The notes under the pieces were generated by a model. That model saw nothing but the letters and a program-made list of their open reading frames with translations. It was not told the origin of the DNA and searched no databases. From NCBI GenBank assembly GCA_014338405.1, contig JTDE01000304.1, forward strand, positions 108,293-172,292: a stretch of 64,000 bases of DNA. The letters are read 5' to 3'. This DNA is from Paragonimus skrjabini miyazakii (taxonomy: Eukaryota; Platyhelminthes; Trematoda; Plagiorchiida; Troglotrematidae). Shown one piece after another: positions 23,950 through 36,521 of this stretch (its first letter is position 1; the number at the start of each line of letters is the position of its first letter). Position numbers and translations under genes: made by a program.

Positions 23950-25190
23950 AATAGGTGTTAGGATCGGCGTTTTTAGTAGTAATTACGCAAGCAGTGTTCC
24001 AAATTGTGAGTTTGAATGTTTGTGAGTCCAGAGATATTAATTGTTCGTACGAACTTCTTCCGAACGCAGAGGTCAGGGTTGCGCAACTGGATAACAATGG
24101 CCTCAGCAACGGTCAACATTCCAAGTCTCACCATTTTTGATCGATTCCATGGCACTCGGTAGACAATCTGAAAAGCGGCCTTCTTACTGACAGAATGGTT
24201 AGTCAGTCAAATGAGCAATACCCGCGCTTGTAACCGTTTTAACCACACCACTATTCAACCACGCAGGATGAGGTTCACATACTCTGCCAGATAATCGCCT
24301 CGTAGTACGACCAGTGTATGATGTTCGACACGAGCAAACAAATGAGTACACACAACAACTGGTTGTAGAACATGGAAGTTTGTCCTTGAGTTGCGACATG
24401 ATAACAGGTTTCGAACGGAAACTCATACACAATTGGGCGGCAGATTGAGTTGGTTCGGTTGACCTTCCCAGCGTCCTTCAGATAACTATGGTCATGTGGT
24501 CTCCCTTGGGAGGGAGACGAGTAAATACAAGTTTCTTATTCACAAGAGGTGACTTAAGTTTCGACCCTACCTCTCGCATCGCCTTCTAAATTCTGCATGA
24601 ACACATCCTGCAGAAAATCTGGCTCAGCTTGTGAAATGTCATGGGTGCAAATCTTTAGCGCCCTACTCTTTAGACATCATTCGAGGTTTCGCTTTTGATT
24701 TTGCAGAATTGAGCTGTCAGAATGGATGTGCTGGCCACCTCAAGTGTGTTTCATGTACACTCTTGGTTAAGTTGAACCATCTTCTCTTCTTACTATGCCG
24801 AAATTCAAAAAATTATTTGACCATTGCTGTCTGATTCTTTGATGAATTTAATGCTGTTTTTGGCTTAATTAAAAGCTGTCATGACTCCGTTCATGCTAGA
24901 ATTCTCACTGACAACGCAAATAGTGTCGCCAACATCACGTTTATAAAACGTAAAATGTTCAGTGACCTCACTCAATTTTTAGTCTCCAGTTTCCTCGGGG
25001 AAGTATTAGCTAACAGGGACCTAGAGGCATGTTCATTGCCACACCGTCTCTTTGTTGGCAGATTGCATTGATGAACAGAAATCAAACGTTACTCGTGCAA
25101 CGCATCACCAGTTCTCTCGGTTCACCATTTGGGACGAATTAAACAATCCATGTAGTAGATGCCTTAGTTGACATTAGTTGAGAGTGACTC
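23950..25190 (-). pseudogene. long decayed Penelope-like element, RT through GIY-YIG
   Basis: Several broken minus-strand frames line up in PLE order. Near 25150 is a motif A remnant SLSTNVN. Near 25050 is motif B as RDGVAMNMPLGP, where MGSP is usual. Near 24920 is motif C as YKRDVGDTICVV, followed by NSIKFIKESDSNGQI, where intact copies have YVDD. Near 24360-24280 is GIY-YIG as VYSFVCSCRTSYTGRTTRRL. Near 24140-24030 is the C-terminal tail LTVAEAIVIQLRNPDLCVRK. Many stops separate the pieces. The RT catalytic site is mutated but the GIY-YIG core is well kept. The upstream end abuts a SINE near 25170-25190. Confidence 0.75.
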
Positions 25191-25440
25191 AGAAGTGGTC
25201 GCATCTGTCACATTACCGTTTATTTATTTGGAAAAAGCACTAGACTTGAGCATCGCTGTTGTTAGAGCTCGTCACTACTGAATATCCTTGCCAGGGTGGG
25301 GGATAGAAATGTGACCACTCTCTCATGGGGTAACTGTGTCAAGCACTGCATCAGCGATCCAAAAATAGACACGACTGCATCACCATATGTGAACCCACAA
25401 CCACATATGCCTGTAAGTACTTGTTACATTACCCGATCTT
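25170..25440 (-). mobile_element. SINE family B, minus-strand copy
   Basis: The plus-strand text aaaaagcactagacttgagc and ttagagctcgtcactactga matches the reverse complement of the copy at 49400-49450. The block at 25390-25450 (catatgtgaac ... gagaggagac) matches 35237-35305. The order agrees with the 35 kb copy, so this is one diverged element. It overlaps or interrupts the upstream edge of the PLE. Confidence 0.6.
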
Positions 25441-28400
25441 TTTGAGAGGAGACACAGTAACTGTTCTGATGATTCCAATCGATAAACGGAGTGAACATGT
25501 GGGGAAAACATCTAGTGCTTGTCTTTTTTGATTCACGCTGACCTACCTTTGAATACTATCTACATCAGCCACCGATTGCCACCATTGTATCGCTTTAAAC
25601 TAAGCATGTTCCTTTCAGGCGATTTATTTTATGAACGGCGGATTCATATCAACGAAAACTGTCTGCAAAATTGAATTATGAAACAAAGTGGAAATTGATC
25701 AGTTGAAGGAATAAATTCACAACTACAGCACAGTGGAACTTTCCGTGTGTTGATTGTCATTGAATAACCTTAGCTCTCAGATGCTAATCTGCTGCAGTTA
25801 CATATTATTCAACTTTTACTACAAGTGTCTGTGACTTCACAAACTGCCCTACGATTTTTCTGAACAGACAGATATGCTGTGATCTACCCGTCAGTGAGGG
25901 CGTCTGTCACTAGATGTTACTTACACACGTAGTAGATGTGGACAAATTGATTCGAAACTATAGCATACTTTAAGACAGTTAAGGGTAGACATTTTTCTTC
26001 TTTTTTTGAAAATTCGAATTAAGATCTTAGCTTTCTATCTTTCAACAGTTTAAGTTGTTTACGGAGCGTATGTGTTAAGTTACAGCTGACGAACAGATTA
26101 AATCCAACAATGTCACCGGTAATATTTCATCAATTATTTTGTTGTTTTTGCACAGACAGTGAAATTACATTTTTATCAAGTGTTCTGCATCTCTGCAGTG
26201 CACATCTTTCCGCACAGAACACTTAAACAATGGGGTCCACCTATTCCGCTGTAGTGTGTGCGCAATGCGATCACGGGCAGTTCGATTCTGTTGTAAACAA
26301 CTGTACTTCGGATGGTACATGTAGCGAAATACGTTCAGAGAACATCACTTGTACACTCTGTGTAGCGCCCATAAATTCTTTTGTAACTCAGCTTTGCAGA
26401 AGACCCAACTGTGAAAAATCTGGATATCCACTGGGTTCGAATCAACGACAACAACAATATCCTAAAGAGTACAGGTGTTCTACCAGCTGAGTTAATAAGT
26501 GTTGTATTCAAGAACGACGGAAAATACCAGTAGTAAGTAAGCTTTGTTAGAACAACGGATTCACGATATGTTACGGAAAACTGTCAGACCACACAGGACG
26601 AAAATTTAGAAATCCTACGGTTGGACTAAGCTCCTTTATACCTTGGTTACTTCCAGTGCGAACCTCGACAGATTTTGGTTTGTATGCACTGATTTGCACA
26701 CCACCTATGGATGCTGATCAACTTTCATCCAACTCCCACAAGGTTATCACAGGTTACCGGAAACATTTACTACGATAGATACCTCTAAGCTGTTCGCAGT
26801 TAACACTTGAGGAGTGAACATTACAAAAACATTCCCCTCGTCGTCTGAGTATGACCCACAATCAAAGTGGCCATGCAAGTGAACATTAAATCTAACTGAT
26901 TGTTGTATCACATCGGATGTACCTTTACCATTTTGCTAAGAGTTTGTTGCACAGCGATTGCTTTTCGCTTGCAGAAAAAGCAGAATTATGTTATTGCTTA
27001 CTTCAGTGACTCATATGGGCATTCGGTGAACTCGCTTTAGTGAGTAACTGGAAGTATAGGTCAGAAACTGCGTGATTGTCACTAAATTTAGTGGATTAGG
27101 TAGCTGTGCATACGAAGCTGGTCAACCATTGTTCCGTAGTGGAGTGTAAGACGATACGTAAAAGCTTGTTTGATAATGCGATGTATTCCCAGTTGACTAA
27201 TTCTTTTTTATAGGGTTAAGATAATGGTTTTTGTGAAGGTTGAAACTGTTAAGGTTTGGTGTGAGTTTAATGAGTTTACACCAACTTGACACTGTTTTGG
27301 TGAGATAACCAAACAGTCGTTTCACATTCTCAGTTAATTACATTGATGATGATGTCTTTGGCTTTCAGGTGTATTATAGTGCACCAAAAAAGTAACATAG
27401 ACTTGAATCATACTCTGTGTCGTTTGAGGCAAAATTCATCCCGTCTCATTTTCAACAAGCTCCTTGATCGCCAACTTGTGAACGTGCAGACGTAGTTCGT
27501 AATACACCCTATTGCTACGTCGTTATACATGTGATATTCAATATTCTCCAGTAATCTCCTGGTGATTTAACGCTTAGTAGTTTTCAGTTTACACCCAGTT
27601 TGTCAAGCCTTTCTTCAACATATCTAAGCTACTCTCTTCTCCTCTGCATAAAATTCATCCGTAATTCGATTTTCTTTTTTGTCAACTTTTCGTTACAAAC
27701 GGCTTACGTATGTCATCGTTGAAGCCCGGCATCCAGAAGCATATTCCTCACTAATACTCAGAACCATTCAAGAACAATCTGGCGATGAGATCTTTTGCAA
27801 TCTTCGCAGCACTCAGTACTGTCAACTGAATTCATTACTGCTGGCTAGTGATGCATTTGACCCATAAAATTAGTGTACCGCTGGCATCTGAAAGAGGCTT
27901 TTGTATTTGGGCAAATTTTAAGCTAGTTCTCTTCAAAACGAATTGCGGGGTTGAGGGTCTTTTTTGTTAAGCTTATATCAACGGAGTATCATATTGTTTA
28001 TCGGAAAATAATATATTTTCTGTTTAGTTTAAAATGTTAAGTTACATCAATTCCAGTAGTTCTTCTCAATGTCCGTGTTATTGGTTAAATTTGTTTTCAG
28101 AACAGTTATTGTATATTCTTATGAGACGATTGGGCTACGTGAGTAATACTTAATATAAGCCATGATGAGCGTTTACTTTTTATTATCACCGGCTTGGAAA
28201 CAGGAGCCTGATGAAACGCTAGTTCGCATAATATTTAATTTTTATATCCAATCGCAAGCTGATTTCGTTTCTCCTTGTATACATTCTTTTAAATGAGATT
28301 TTGTGATTAATGTTATTTATTCACTCACATGGTCCCTTCCAGCTCGTATAATATGAAGCCTTTATGTCGTAGATTTATATCAAGTTTTCAAACGGTTCTA

Positions 28401-28499
28401 CTCTTCTACATTAATCATTCCTGTTCCTATTACTAATCTTGTGAATCAGTTTGTAGATACCTACAGCACTTTCTTGGCGTTGGTGGCATTTCTTGTTCC
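25441..28499. other. mostly non-coding stretch
   Basis: The cysteine-rich frame at 26230-26490 is listed separately. A frame near 27679-27867 has protein-like composition but no splice support or family match. Nothing else was recognised. Confidence 0.4.
26230..26490 (+). CDS. possible cysteine-rich short protein or first exon, unrecognised
   Basis: This 86-codon frame opens with an ATG in a favourable context (A at -3, G at +4) after an in-frame stop at 26224. It has about ten cysteines in residues 10-60 (for example CAQCDHGQFDSVVNNC), several as CxxC or CxC, which could bind zinc or form disulfides. There is no signal peptide or membrane segment. A GT donor candidate (ACAG|GTGTTC) lies near its end. 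A frame this short can arise by chance, and I do not recognise a family. Confidence 0.18.
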   Translation: MGSTYSAVVCAQCDHGQFDSVVNNCTSDGTCSEIRSENITCTLCVAPINSFVTQLCRRPNCEKSGYPLGSNQRQQQYPKEYRCSTS

Positions 28500-28600
28500 A
28501 TTCTCGCTTAACGCATTGGTTCCGACAGTTTACAGCAGGTAGAGTGTTTGCCGCGTTTGAGCATGGTGTTTCTGTCACTGGCTCGAGTCCAGCTGAAGCC
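28500..28600 (+). repeat. tRNA-like sequence, probable SINE head or tRNA pseudogene
   Basis: CAGGTAGAGTGTTTG resembles an A box. About 50 bases later CTGGCTCGAGTCCAG forms a 4-bp T-arm-like stem around CTCGAGT, a B-box-like loop. The anticodon arm is not clean, so a functional tRNA is unlikely. Confidence 0.3.
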
Positions 28601-29678
28601 GTGAATTTTCACAATTGGATGTCATCTAAAATCATAAATCTGCCAAACTACTTATTAGTAATATTCTGCAGAATGTTAACAATTTGGTTGAAGTATCTTG
28701 TATGAGCCAAATCATTTTCCTTCTTATGGGTGCTTGTAATCGCATAACCACCTGTTTACATACAATAATATACTTCCTTGCGTGCGAGCACTTCCTTCTG
28801 ATATCCCCATTAGCCAAAACATTTTCGTACAAAAATTGACTGAAAGTCTGAAACGATAACAGCTACTTTGTCTACTGAAGATGTAGGTTTGTAAATTTCG
28901 AATATTCCACTGTTGAGGCATATAAAGCCCACAGCTGAAATGAATCGAATTCGCTTACTTAATATGGTAATTTGTTGTAGTTGACAATCGTCATTACCTG
29001 CGGTTTCTTTTAGCTGGGACGATTCTCCACATGCATCCTCGATATCGCATTCCACATGCTCACTCTACTTGACGCAATAGTGTTGCCACACTGAGAGTCG
29101 TGGCAGTAACAGCGCATCAGCGATGAAGTATCTTGTTTTATTCACCACGTCCCTTGAAGCTGATTAGTCTCTTCAGTTTTTCACACAACGTAATATGCAC
29201 GTGTAGTCCACCCTTAAAACCATGACTTAGTGTGCTTGACGCAACCAAGGTTGTGTGATAGACCTTGAAAGCCAGACGTGTCACACGTGATTGGAATCTA
29301 GTCTACCCCACGTCGTACTACGGCTCATAGGGGCCGTGTCCGACAGTGAACAATGGACGTCGAGTGAATTGCTGTGATCTGGTCGTAAACTGTGTTGAAA
29401 CGAGTCAACAAGGCAGTTGCCCACTGCTGGTTATGATCCTTTGAACAGCGAACAACAAATAAGGTTGCCCTGGCGTAAAAACCTCACAAGGTATGATTGC
29501 CATAAATGTTCGCTTTTACTGAGTCGCTCACGTCAGTTTGCAAAGCATGTTTGCGTGTGCTATGTGCTGTGTTTGACGGACAGGCTGTGTGCAACAAGCC
29601 TTCAGACTGTATTCGCGGTCTGTCCGTTCATCTATCTGTGCGTTTGATTCACTTGTGGGTCAAAGCGGAGTCGCAGTG
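28601..29678. other. non-coding stretch upstream of the Ig-domain exon
   Basis: Overlapping short frames on both strands lack motifs. The last few hundred bases would be the promoter-proximal region of the gene that starts near 29710. Confidence 0.4.
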
Positions 29679-29687
29679 TATTTAAAA
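29679..29687 (+). promoter_or_regulatory. TATA-box-like element
   Basis: The sequence TATTTAAAA lies about 100 bases before the ATG at 29781. It would place a transcription start near 29705-29715 and leave a 5' UTR of about 70 bases. Position and sequence fit a core promoter, but such AT-rich matches are frequent here. Confidence 0.3.
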
Positions 29688-29780
29688 GCAGCCCATAGGA
29701 CGACTGTAACGTGCAGTACTTAATCTCATAAAAAGTGATTTCAGGATTTTCAACAAACGTATTGGTGTCTTTAGAACAAA

Positions 29781-30138
29781 ATGCGTCTCCTCGAGACAAT
29801 ATTTATTGTAACTTTCATGAGTTTATCTGAGGCGAACTATCGTCCTCTACATGGTATTCTCAGACCAGCACAACCAACTTTTGTACGTCAATGGACTGTG
29901 TTCACTGGGCGTCGAGTTGTGCTGAACTGTTCCGTTGAATTACCACCTGAGGTCAATCCACGTCAGGTGCAATACAGATGGGAACGTCCGGAAGGTAATG
30001 TGATCGGCTACAGCAAACTTTACGTTATTCCCAATGCGTCTCTGTCGGACGGAGGTATGTATGTATGCCACAGCACTGCCTATTTGGGCTACCCGGGGGA
30101 ACAATGGTCCAATCGACACAGATTGCACTTGGAGATTA
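29781..30138 (+). CDS. first coding exon: signal peptide plus immunoglobulin-like domain
   Basis: The exon encodes 119 residues plus one base. Residues 1-18 (MRLLETIFIVTFMSLSEA) are a typical secretory signal. Residues about 30-119 form an Ig domain. The B-strand cysteine is in RVVLNCSVEL, the core tryptophan in YRWERPEG, and the F-strand motif is SDGGMYVCHS (D-x-G-x-Y-x-C). HRLHLEI is the closing strand. There is a possible N-glycosylation site at NCS, and another at NAS. The exon ends at GATTA|GTAAGT, a strong donor in phase 1, the phase normal for Ig modules. The start has A at -3. The product is therefore secreted or cell-surface and extracellular. The rest of the gene is not securely identified; candidates lie at 36.4 and 46-51 kb. 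Confidence 0.7.
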
Positions 30139-33100
30139 GTAAGTCCATGGTTGCATAAATTGTTATTTTTCACATTCTAATGTATTCTTATTGACTGCAT
30201 TGACAAAATCCATCCGAATGATAGTGATAACCACCCATTCGTGTGTGCGCTTGGTAAAACATTAACTGCGCATTACAACAATTAAAATTACAAAATCAAC
30301 ATAGGAAATGAGATAGAAACTACATCATTGTCAAATATGTAGACTAATACTTATGAGGGTTTAACAGCTTCCAGTCGTATATCCACTACTTCTTCGTCCT
30401 CCTCACTTAACCTATATGATCCGTAAGTTTAGCATAATTCAGTGTACACTATATATATGAACATACGTATACATATATATGCAAATTCAAATGTCTTTAT
30501 GACAGCTAAACCTACTGCAAGCATATCAGCTTTTGGTAATCGGATTAAACCCATCTAGAAAAACTCTTGAATCCCCGTGTTCAGAAATCTAGGTTGGCTT
30601 TTTCTAACTCCATCTTGTTGGATTTAATAGTCTGGTATTCTTGCATCTTCAAATCAGCCTCTGTGGTTTAACTTCGCCTTTTTCCGGAAACTTATTTGGT
30701 TTTCACCTATCGGAAACCTACAAAACATTCAATAGATTGTTACAGGGTAAACTATCGTACACGACAGAATATAACAGCCGAGTACCGGTAGACGCGTGTG
30801 ATCAGATACTGATGCATTGTGATTAGTTCAACCACAAGTGAAAAAGTCCGCGCTTAGCTAGAGTATGTGATTTCCAAAACCCAGAATGAATTTTTGGAAG
30901 TCAGTCTATTCAGCGTGTTTCTTTTTGACCATAGACTGTTAGATATGTGAAAATATAAGAAAGTATCATTACTAATCGTGAAATTTTTAGGCGTAATTCA
31001 TGTTTCTCTGCAAAATCCACCTTGCTAACCCCTTATTCTTACGGATAGTTATGATCCTACAGGTGATTTCCGATATTTGCACTTTACCCGACTGATCAGG
31101 TGCAAGTATCTCCTGTTTAAAATGACTTTTACACTCCAGGTCAGTCTACTAAAAGTGGGGGTTAACTGTTAGTTATTTGGCCCGTTTTTTTACATTTAAA
31201 ACATGCATACGGTCTAATGTAAGCTAGTTTCAAACTGATTTTATCGTGACTCACTAACGGCAGGATTGACCAATGCATAAACCATTTTCAACTCTTTGAG
31301 TGCCGGTCATATCCAGTAATTCTCGCTATACTTGCTGGTCCCAGAGTGTATTCAGTTGACTATTGTATTCTCGAATCATCCCAACACTGTGTTATTTTTG
31401 TTAACGGTGATGGGTGTTACTGTCTTGTTGTAAACAAATGTGTTCTTAGCTGTCTGACTCATTGTTTTGACTACAACTGGTTTCTCGCTAAGTCATTCAT
31501 TTTTAAAGTTTACAGCTATATTACGGAAGACTCTGCTTATACAATTGTTTGACACTACGATTCTCAAATTGGTACAAAGCATATTTAAACTGGTTAGAAA
31601 AATAAACATTCGGAGCTGAACTGTCTCGTAAAACGTTAAAATACTGCGGTTTGTGACTTCAAACATTTTGGAAGATCTGACGTAGAACTACGATTATCAA
31701 CTGAGGCACGTTTTGTTGAATTGTGTGAAAAGTCTTTTGATGTTTCTATGTGCTAGTTTTAACTGAATTGCATAAGGTTGGTGACTTCCGTATCGCGAAT
31801 GTCTTGTGGCCAATGACCCTGTTTCCAACTTCAACCCTTCTTAAGAAGCATATCAACTCACTTATTCTGTGTCACATCTGCCTGCTGCTTGCAGCAAGTT
31901 CTCTCATTGTTCACATGAATAAACTTCAGTTATTATATTGTGATTCTGTAGGTTATTTGAATATCATTCGTGCTTATGGTTTAAAGTAGATGAAACATAT
32001 TCCATAAAAACATCCACACATGTTTTTTCCTTTGAACAACTTGGAATCAATTACAATTATTCACAGCTGGATCTTACAATTTTTGTAATCTTCTGAAAAT
32101 TGGTTACACTCGGTATTTACGCATAATATATAAAGGTTTATGATAAGTGTCTCTGGTGTCAGGGCCACGTGATTGGCATTCCTATGTTGACATGTTTTGG
32201 AAGGCATCTGCAAACTTATCACAAGCTGGTTTGATCTTTTTTCATCATCTGGTTGTGAATCAAATTCACCTGGTGAAGATATCTTTGACGCGTTTCACTA
32301 TCGATTGTAAATTTCCAGGTTGTTTGGCAATTCCTGTCTGGTAGGCCTTTTATATGACATGATATATTATCTAACCTTCCTATAGTTTGAATAAGGAAGT
32401 GTTTTTGGTGCAAAACATACTGAAACTATTCACGAGATAGTGTTAAATGTTCAGAATTTAGGCGAACATATCACTGAGTTCCTTTGAGTAGTGAACAAAA
32501 GTTTTACAACTGATGAATTCGTAAATAGTTTTGTGACATATATTCACAGTAAACCTCCGATCATTATGAAAACAAACAGCCATTGATCTTTGAGATGAAT
32601 TCAAATGTTCCGACTGAACATTCTGTAGACTATTTACATGCCTTTTCACTGTGTTGTCGTAGTCTCCAATAATTTCGTAGTTGCCTATGCAGGTGTTTCA
32701 CAAATTATCTTCTTATATATCTCTGTGGGACTAATCCTGGTTTCTTGAAAGGCAATTCCGTTCGTTAGTAGTAACGCAGTGTTGGATCCTTGGAGACTGA
32801 CAGCTTTTGTCGAATCAGTCTACCGAACGCTATTTTCTGGAAAATGTTGATTGCTTGTCATTTTATAACAACAAAGTATATTTATTTTTACAGCAGTTTG
32901 TCCTGTAAAACCTGGACTGTTGTTTGAAAAAATACGGTTTAACCACTTCAACCTTATACTTTGTTAACCATAGCTGATGATCAGAAGTATTAGAAGGAAA
33001 CACCCTGCTTATGATAATGCTGCATCCTAGTCGGAAAGTAAAATTACAGGTTGAATTGACAGCTCGGGAAAAAGTTATAGAAAGTGGCGGATACAATATA

Positions 33101-33393
33101 TATTTGTAGACTGAATATCACTATCTCAGAACATCCTCTTAATTTTACCATCCAGTTTTATTTATTGTTATGATTATTGCCAAATATTTTTTTTAGACAT
33201 TTTATTTGCTAACCGTGAAGAATAGATTTTGTGAAAGGAAATTCCTGAGGAAGAAAAGATCACTGAACCAAATTTTTTCACTACCATAAAAAATTGTCTG
33301 CTGTAGTAGTATGTAAGTTCACTGTATTCGGTATGAATTTGGATAATTAGTATAATTAACAATGATCAACAAATTTTCGTGAGCATCACTACC

Positions 33394-33422
33394 GAGACCG
33401 CCTGTTTTTCAGGCTAGGTCTC
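33394..33422. repeat. stem-loop
   Basis: GAGACC-g-CCTG-ttttt-CAGG-cta-GGTCTC pairs as two stems of six and four base pairs with a small asymmetric bulge. No neighbouring gene explains it, and T5 in the loop makes a chance hairpin possible. Confidence 0.5.
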
Positions 33423-34598
33423 CAGATCTGGCAGTGTTACAAACCTGTCCGTAGAATTTGTACAAAACAATTTATTATTAGGGTTTCAATGATATTCGGA
33501 ATTGTTTGTTCTAGTTTTCCGTATTATATGGTTGATTCGCTATTAACGGATAAGTTAAGAGAACTGTGTCAAATTGATGAAAGGAAGACTGTAGGGAAAT
33601 GTGATAACTGAAACCCAACTAATGAGAAGGTGGTTTAATTAGTGGAGCCAGGTAACTGACTAACTCAGATGGCACGAGACTCAGCTGCAAGGAGATATTT
33701 GGGTTATAGTCAATCCTATCAATAGCTACTTTTCATAGAGCACAGAGAACCGAATGTACTGTCAAACGTGAAATTATTTACATCAAGGCTTTCTGGTCTC
33801 AATTAGTATCCACTATATTCGCATATAATAGATCCATGAATTGCCGTGCATTGTAAACCATGTTGTCAGGGCTTATGTAAATTATTACACATAATAATGT
33901 CCCCATATACATCAACAGAATGATTAACTGCTATTTTTAAATAGCTCGTAGATTCCTCCATCCATTTCGCAACAATGTTTGTTGACCTAACGCCAGCTGG
34001 CTCACGGCCCTTGGCCTGCTAAACATCTTCACTTGCCCCAAGGGTGAAGTCTTGTGTGAATGACATACAGCTTGTTTCTGTTGGCAAACGGTAACTACTG
34101 GTTAATTCAGATCACACAGTTCTTAAACTGCCTGCCACTGTTCACGGTAAAATTAGGTTTTTAAGTTCAGTTCGTTCATCTGATAACAAACCAACCCGGC
34201 GGCACAAATACTTGTGAAAGAATAATGGGTTTGTTCGCTACAACGGATTTTGTGCATATTCGTTCACCTTTGTAGTTTTGACCTAGTATGACCACTTGGT
34301 CAGATATGCGAACAACTGCAGTGGCGTCTGTTCCATCTGAGATGTAACGTTATAGGTAAAAACAACTTTCTATTCACGTAAAAGTTTCCGACGATTGAAA
34401 CAGCATAGATTCCAAGCAATAGTTTAATCAATATATTCAGTAACCTGCGTCGCGGTGAGTAATGAATCAATGAGACAATGTCTATGGTGGCTATCATACA
34501 CAATTTCGTAAAGTTGAGCAGCTACACTTTAGTTCACTGGGCGTGCATTAATGTTCTAAATAGATGATGCTTCCCGCTATTTTGAGAGTATAGGTGTG

Positions 34599-34685
34599 CA
34601 TACAAAACTTGACTGAAAGTTGTCAATGCAAAACGGCCGGTTGGACTGTATAAATTGATTACAAAACCTGACTGAAATGTTGCTC
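34599..34685 (+). repeat. short direct duplication
   Basis: Two similar 23-base segments, acaaaacttgactgaaagtt and acaaaacctgactgaaatgt, lie about 60 bases apart. A third weaker relative is near 28830 (acaaaaattgactgaaagtc). Confidence 0.45.
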
Positions 34686-35004
34686 CAACCAATCATAGAT
34701 CTACTCATCCACAGCCTAATCTTGTTGTATAAATGTAGAATTCTAACCATTTGAAGACAGGCATATGTTAATTACAGCCGACTGCACGTGAACCGTTGAC
34801 GTGGAATATACTTGAAGACGATTGCATTGAATGTTTGACGTCGCAGAATAACCGCACGGACTCATCTAAGTTTACCGTTATACTACTAGCTCGCCTTGCC
34901 CACTGAAGCAGACTGTCTAGCCTAAAGTGGTGTACACACCACTTGAAAAGTCAATGATCTCTGTTGAACACATGCCGGAAATATTGTGAGATAAATCAAA
35001 GTTC

Positions 35005-35320
35005 ATACTGAACATCATTCACACTTGATCGCAGCCTTCACATTTAGATAGACTTTCCAGCCAGCCTCTTGTGAAAACAAGCATTAGGCTTGAGTTTCAC
35101 TCCAATTAAGGCTAGTCAGTAGTATATATCCTTGCCACGGCTAAGGTTAGAACTCCGGCCACGCTTTCAAGAGGCAACCGTGTTGTCCACTACAAGACCC
35201 CATCGACTTGCTATTAGGCACGCCCGAATTATCATATGTGAACGCTCAACCACTTTCGCTTGTGAGTAATGCTCTGATTGCCCGATTGTCTCGATAGGAG
35301 ACGTAATAATCTGTAATTTA
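35005..35320 (-). mobile_element. SINE family B, fullest copy, minus strand
   Basis: Read on the minus strand, the head has an A-box-like TGTAGTGGACAACACGG and, about 35 bases on, a B-box-like CCGGAGTTCTAACC. The spacing is that of a tRNA-derived pol III promoter. The body continues as actactgactagccttaatt and ends with the tail related to gactggaaagtctatg ... gatgatgttca. Other copies lie near 17.1 kb, 17.7 kb, 25.3 kb, 49.4 kb, 57.5 kb and 62.3 kb. It lies in the putative intron of the Ig gene, antisense to it. Boundaries are approximate. Confidence 0.6.
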
Positions 35321-36389
35321 AAATATCGCTTAGCTGGTTCAATGGGATCGGAGTTTTCGACCTGTCTAGAAAGCCACGAATCAATCGTTTCAAAACTGGT
35401 TTTAACTAACCAGCTGTTCGAACTATGGTTTTGCTCTCACATACAAAAGAGGCAATTCGCTTTTTGGTACTTTTAGTAAGCTGAGATATCAGAAACCATG
35501 CAAAACATTCCCAAAATTACCAAGGATTAATGATTTATGTGTCGCAGTATAGTATGTCTTTTATGTGCCTAATTTTCTTACGTTCATTCGCGCGGATTTT
35601 TAACTCATTCCAGAGGAATTGGGCTTGCATCCAATCTGTGATTATCTTTTTGTGTAAACGGGTTTCGACTAAAGTCGAACGCTTTTTCTATTCTGCTCAA
35701 TTTTTCAAGTATTTGACCATTCCCTAACACTTTGTTGCTCATTTAGTTAACTGACACATTGCCTTACGTTGATCAACTTATGCTCCTGTTGTGTTTTATG
35801 ATCATCTTGTTAAAGACGTCAGCCTCATACATCATCTCTTGAAATGTTTACTAAAAGCTGTTATATCACTCTAACTGACACCCGGCCTCCTGAACACAAC
35901 TATTTGTGGTAAACTGTCAGAAAAAGTATGTTGCGGTAATCGACATTCACTACATAAAGCGCGTATTCGGAATATTTCCTTCCCATGAACTCATCCAGTG
36001 TTTAACTCATTAATTGCGTGAACCTCCACAAGAAAGTGTCAGTTTCGTCGTATTTGTAACAAAAAATATTACTCTTACAACTTTACCTTCTGCTTTCTTC
36101 TTCAATTTATAATGCTTTTGCTGTTTGTGTATGTTTCCGGTTTACTAGATGAGTACACAGAACTGACAGTTACGTGTAAAGTGTCCAACCATCCCAAATT
36201 CTGTTGACCTGAGGACTTGATTTGTCAGTTATATGTACCCGTGAACAAATTAGATGAGTGTTTAGATGCCGAATTGCCGGTTACAATATTTCGTAAGTAG
36301 TTTCCGTAAAACCACTAAATATCTATATAAAATCAGAAGGATGTTCAAACTAGTAATATAGGTAATAAACAAAACAAGTGCACTTGCAG

Positions 36390-36521
36390 CAAAGATTCGG
36401 ACAAAATATATAGATGGAAACCGTGTGTGTTCGTGCACTGCTGAGTGGAATCCTACGGATATCAACGTAGTAGTCCACAAGATGGAAACATTGCATAGCC
36501 CACAGAGCACAATACCCATCG
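36390..36521 (+). CDS. possible internal exon, Ig-like C strand region
   Basis: The 132-base stretch lies between an AG (CACTTGCAG|C) and a strong donor (ATCG|GTAAGT). Read in phase 1 it gives KIRTKYIDGNRVCSCTAEWN and continues to STIPI, ending again in phase 1. It would join the Ig exon at 30138 in frame and preserve phase. The start of a second Ig domain (a GNRVCSCTAEWNP B-strand-like segment) is suggested, but the expected core tryptophan is missing. The acceptor has a poor pyrimidine tract. The donor is duplicated 11 bases downstream (atcggtaagtcatcggtaag). Confidence 0.25.

Larger units (their letters stand above)
30139..36389 (+). other. putative intron 1 and interspersed repeats
   Basis: The region follows the phase-1 donor. 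It holds AT-rich palindromic runs near 30450-30480, a hairpin at 33394-33422, a direct repeat near 34600/34661 and a SINE near 35.0-35.3 kb. A frame at 32159-32339 has AG and GT at its edges but no family signal. No exon can be called with confidence. Confidence 0.4.

Noticed and set aside
32159..32339. possible exon with AG and GT edges in the putative intron 1
   Set aside because: Phase 1 entry fits, but the peptide lacks Ig hallmarks and the borders are weak.
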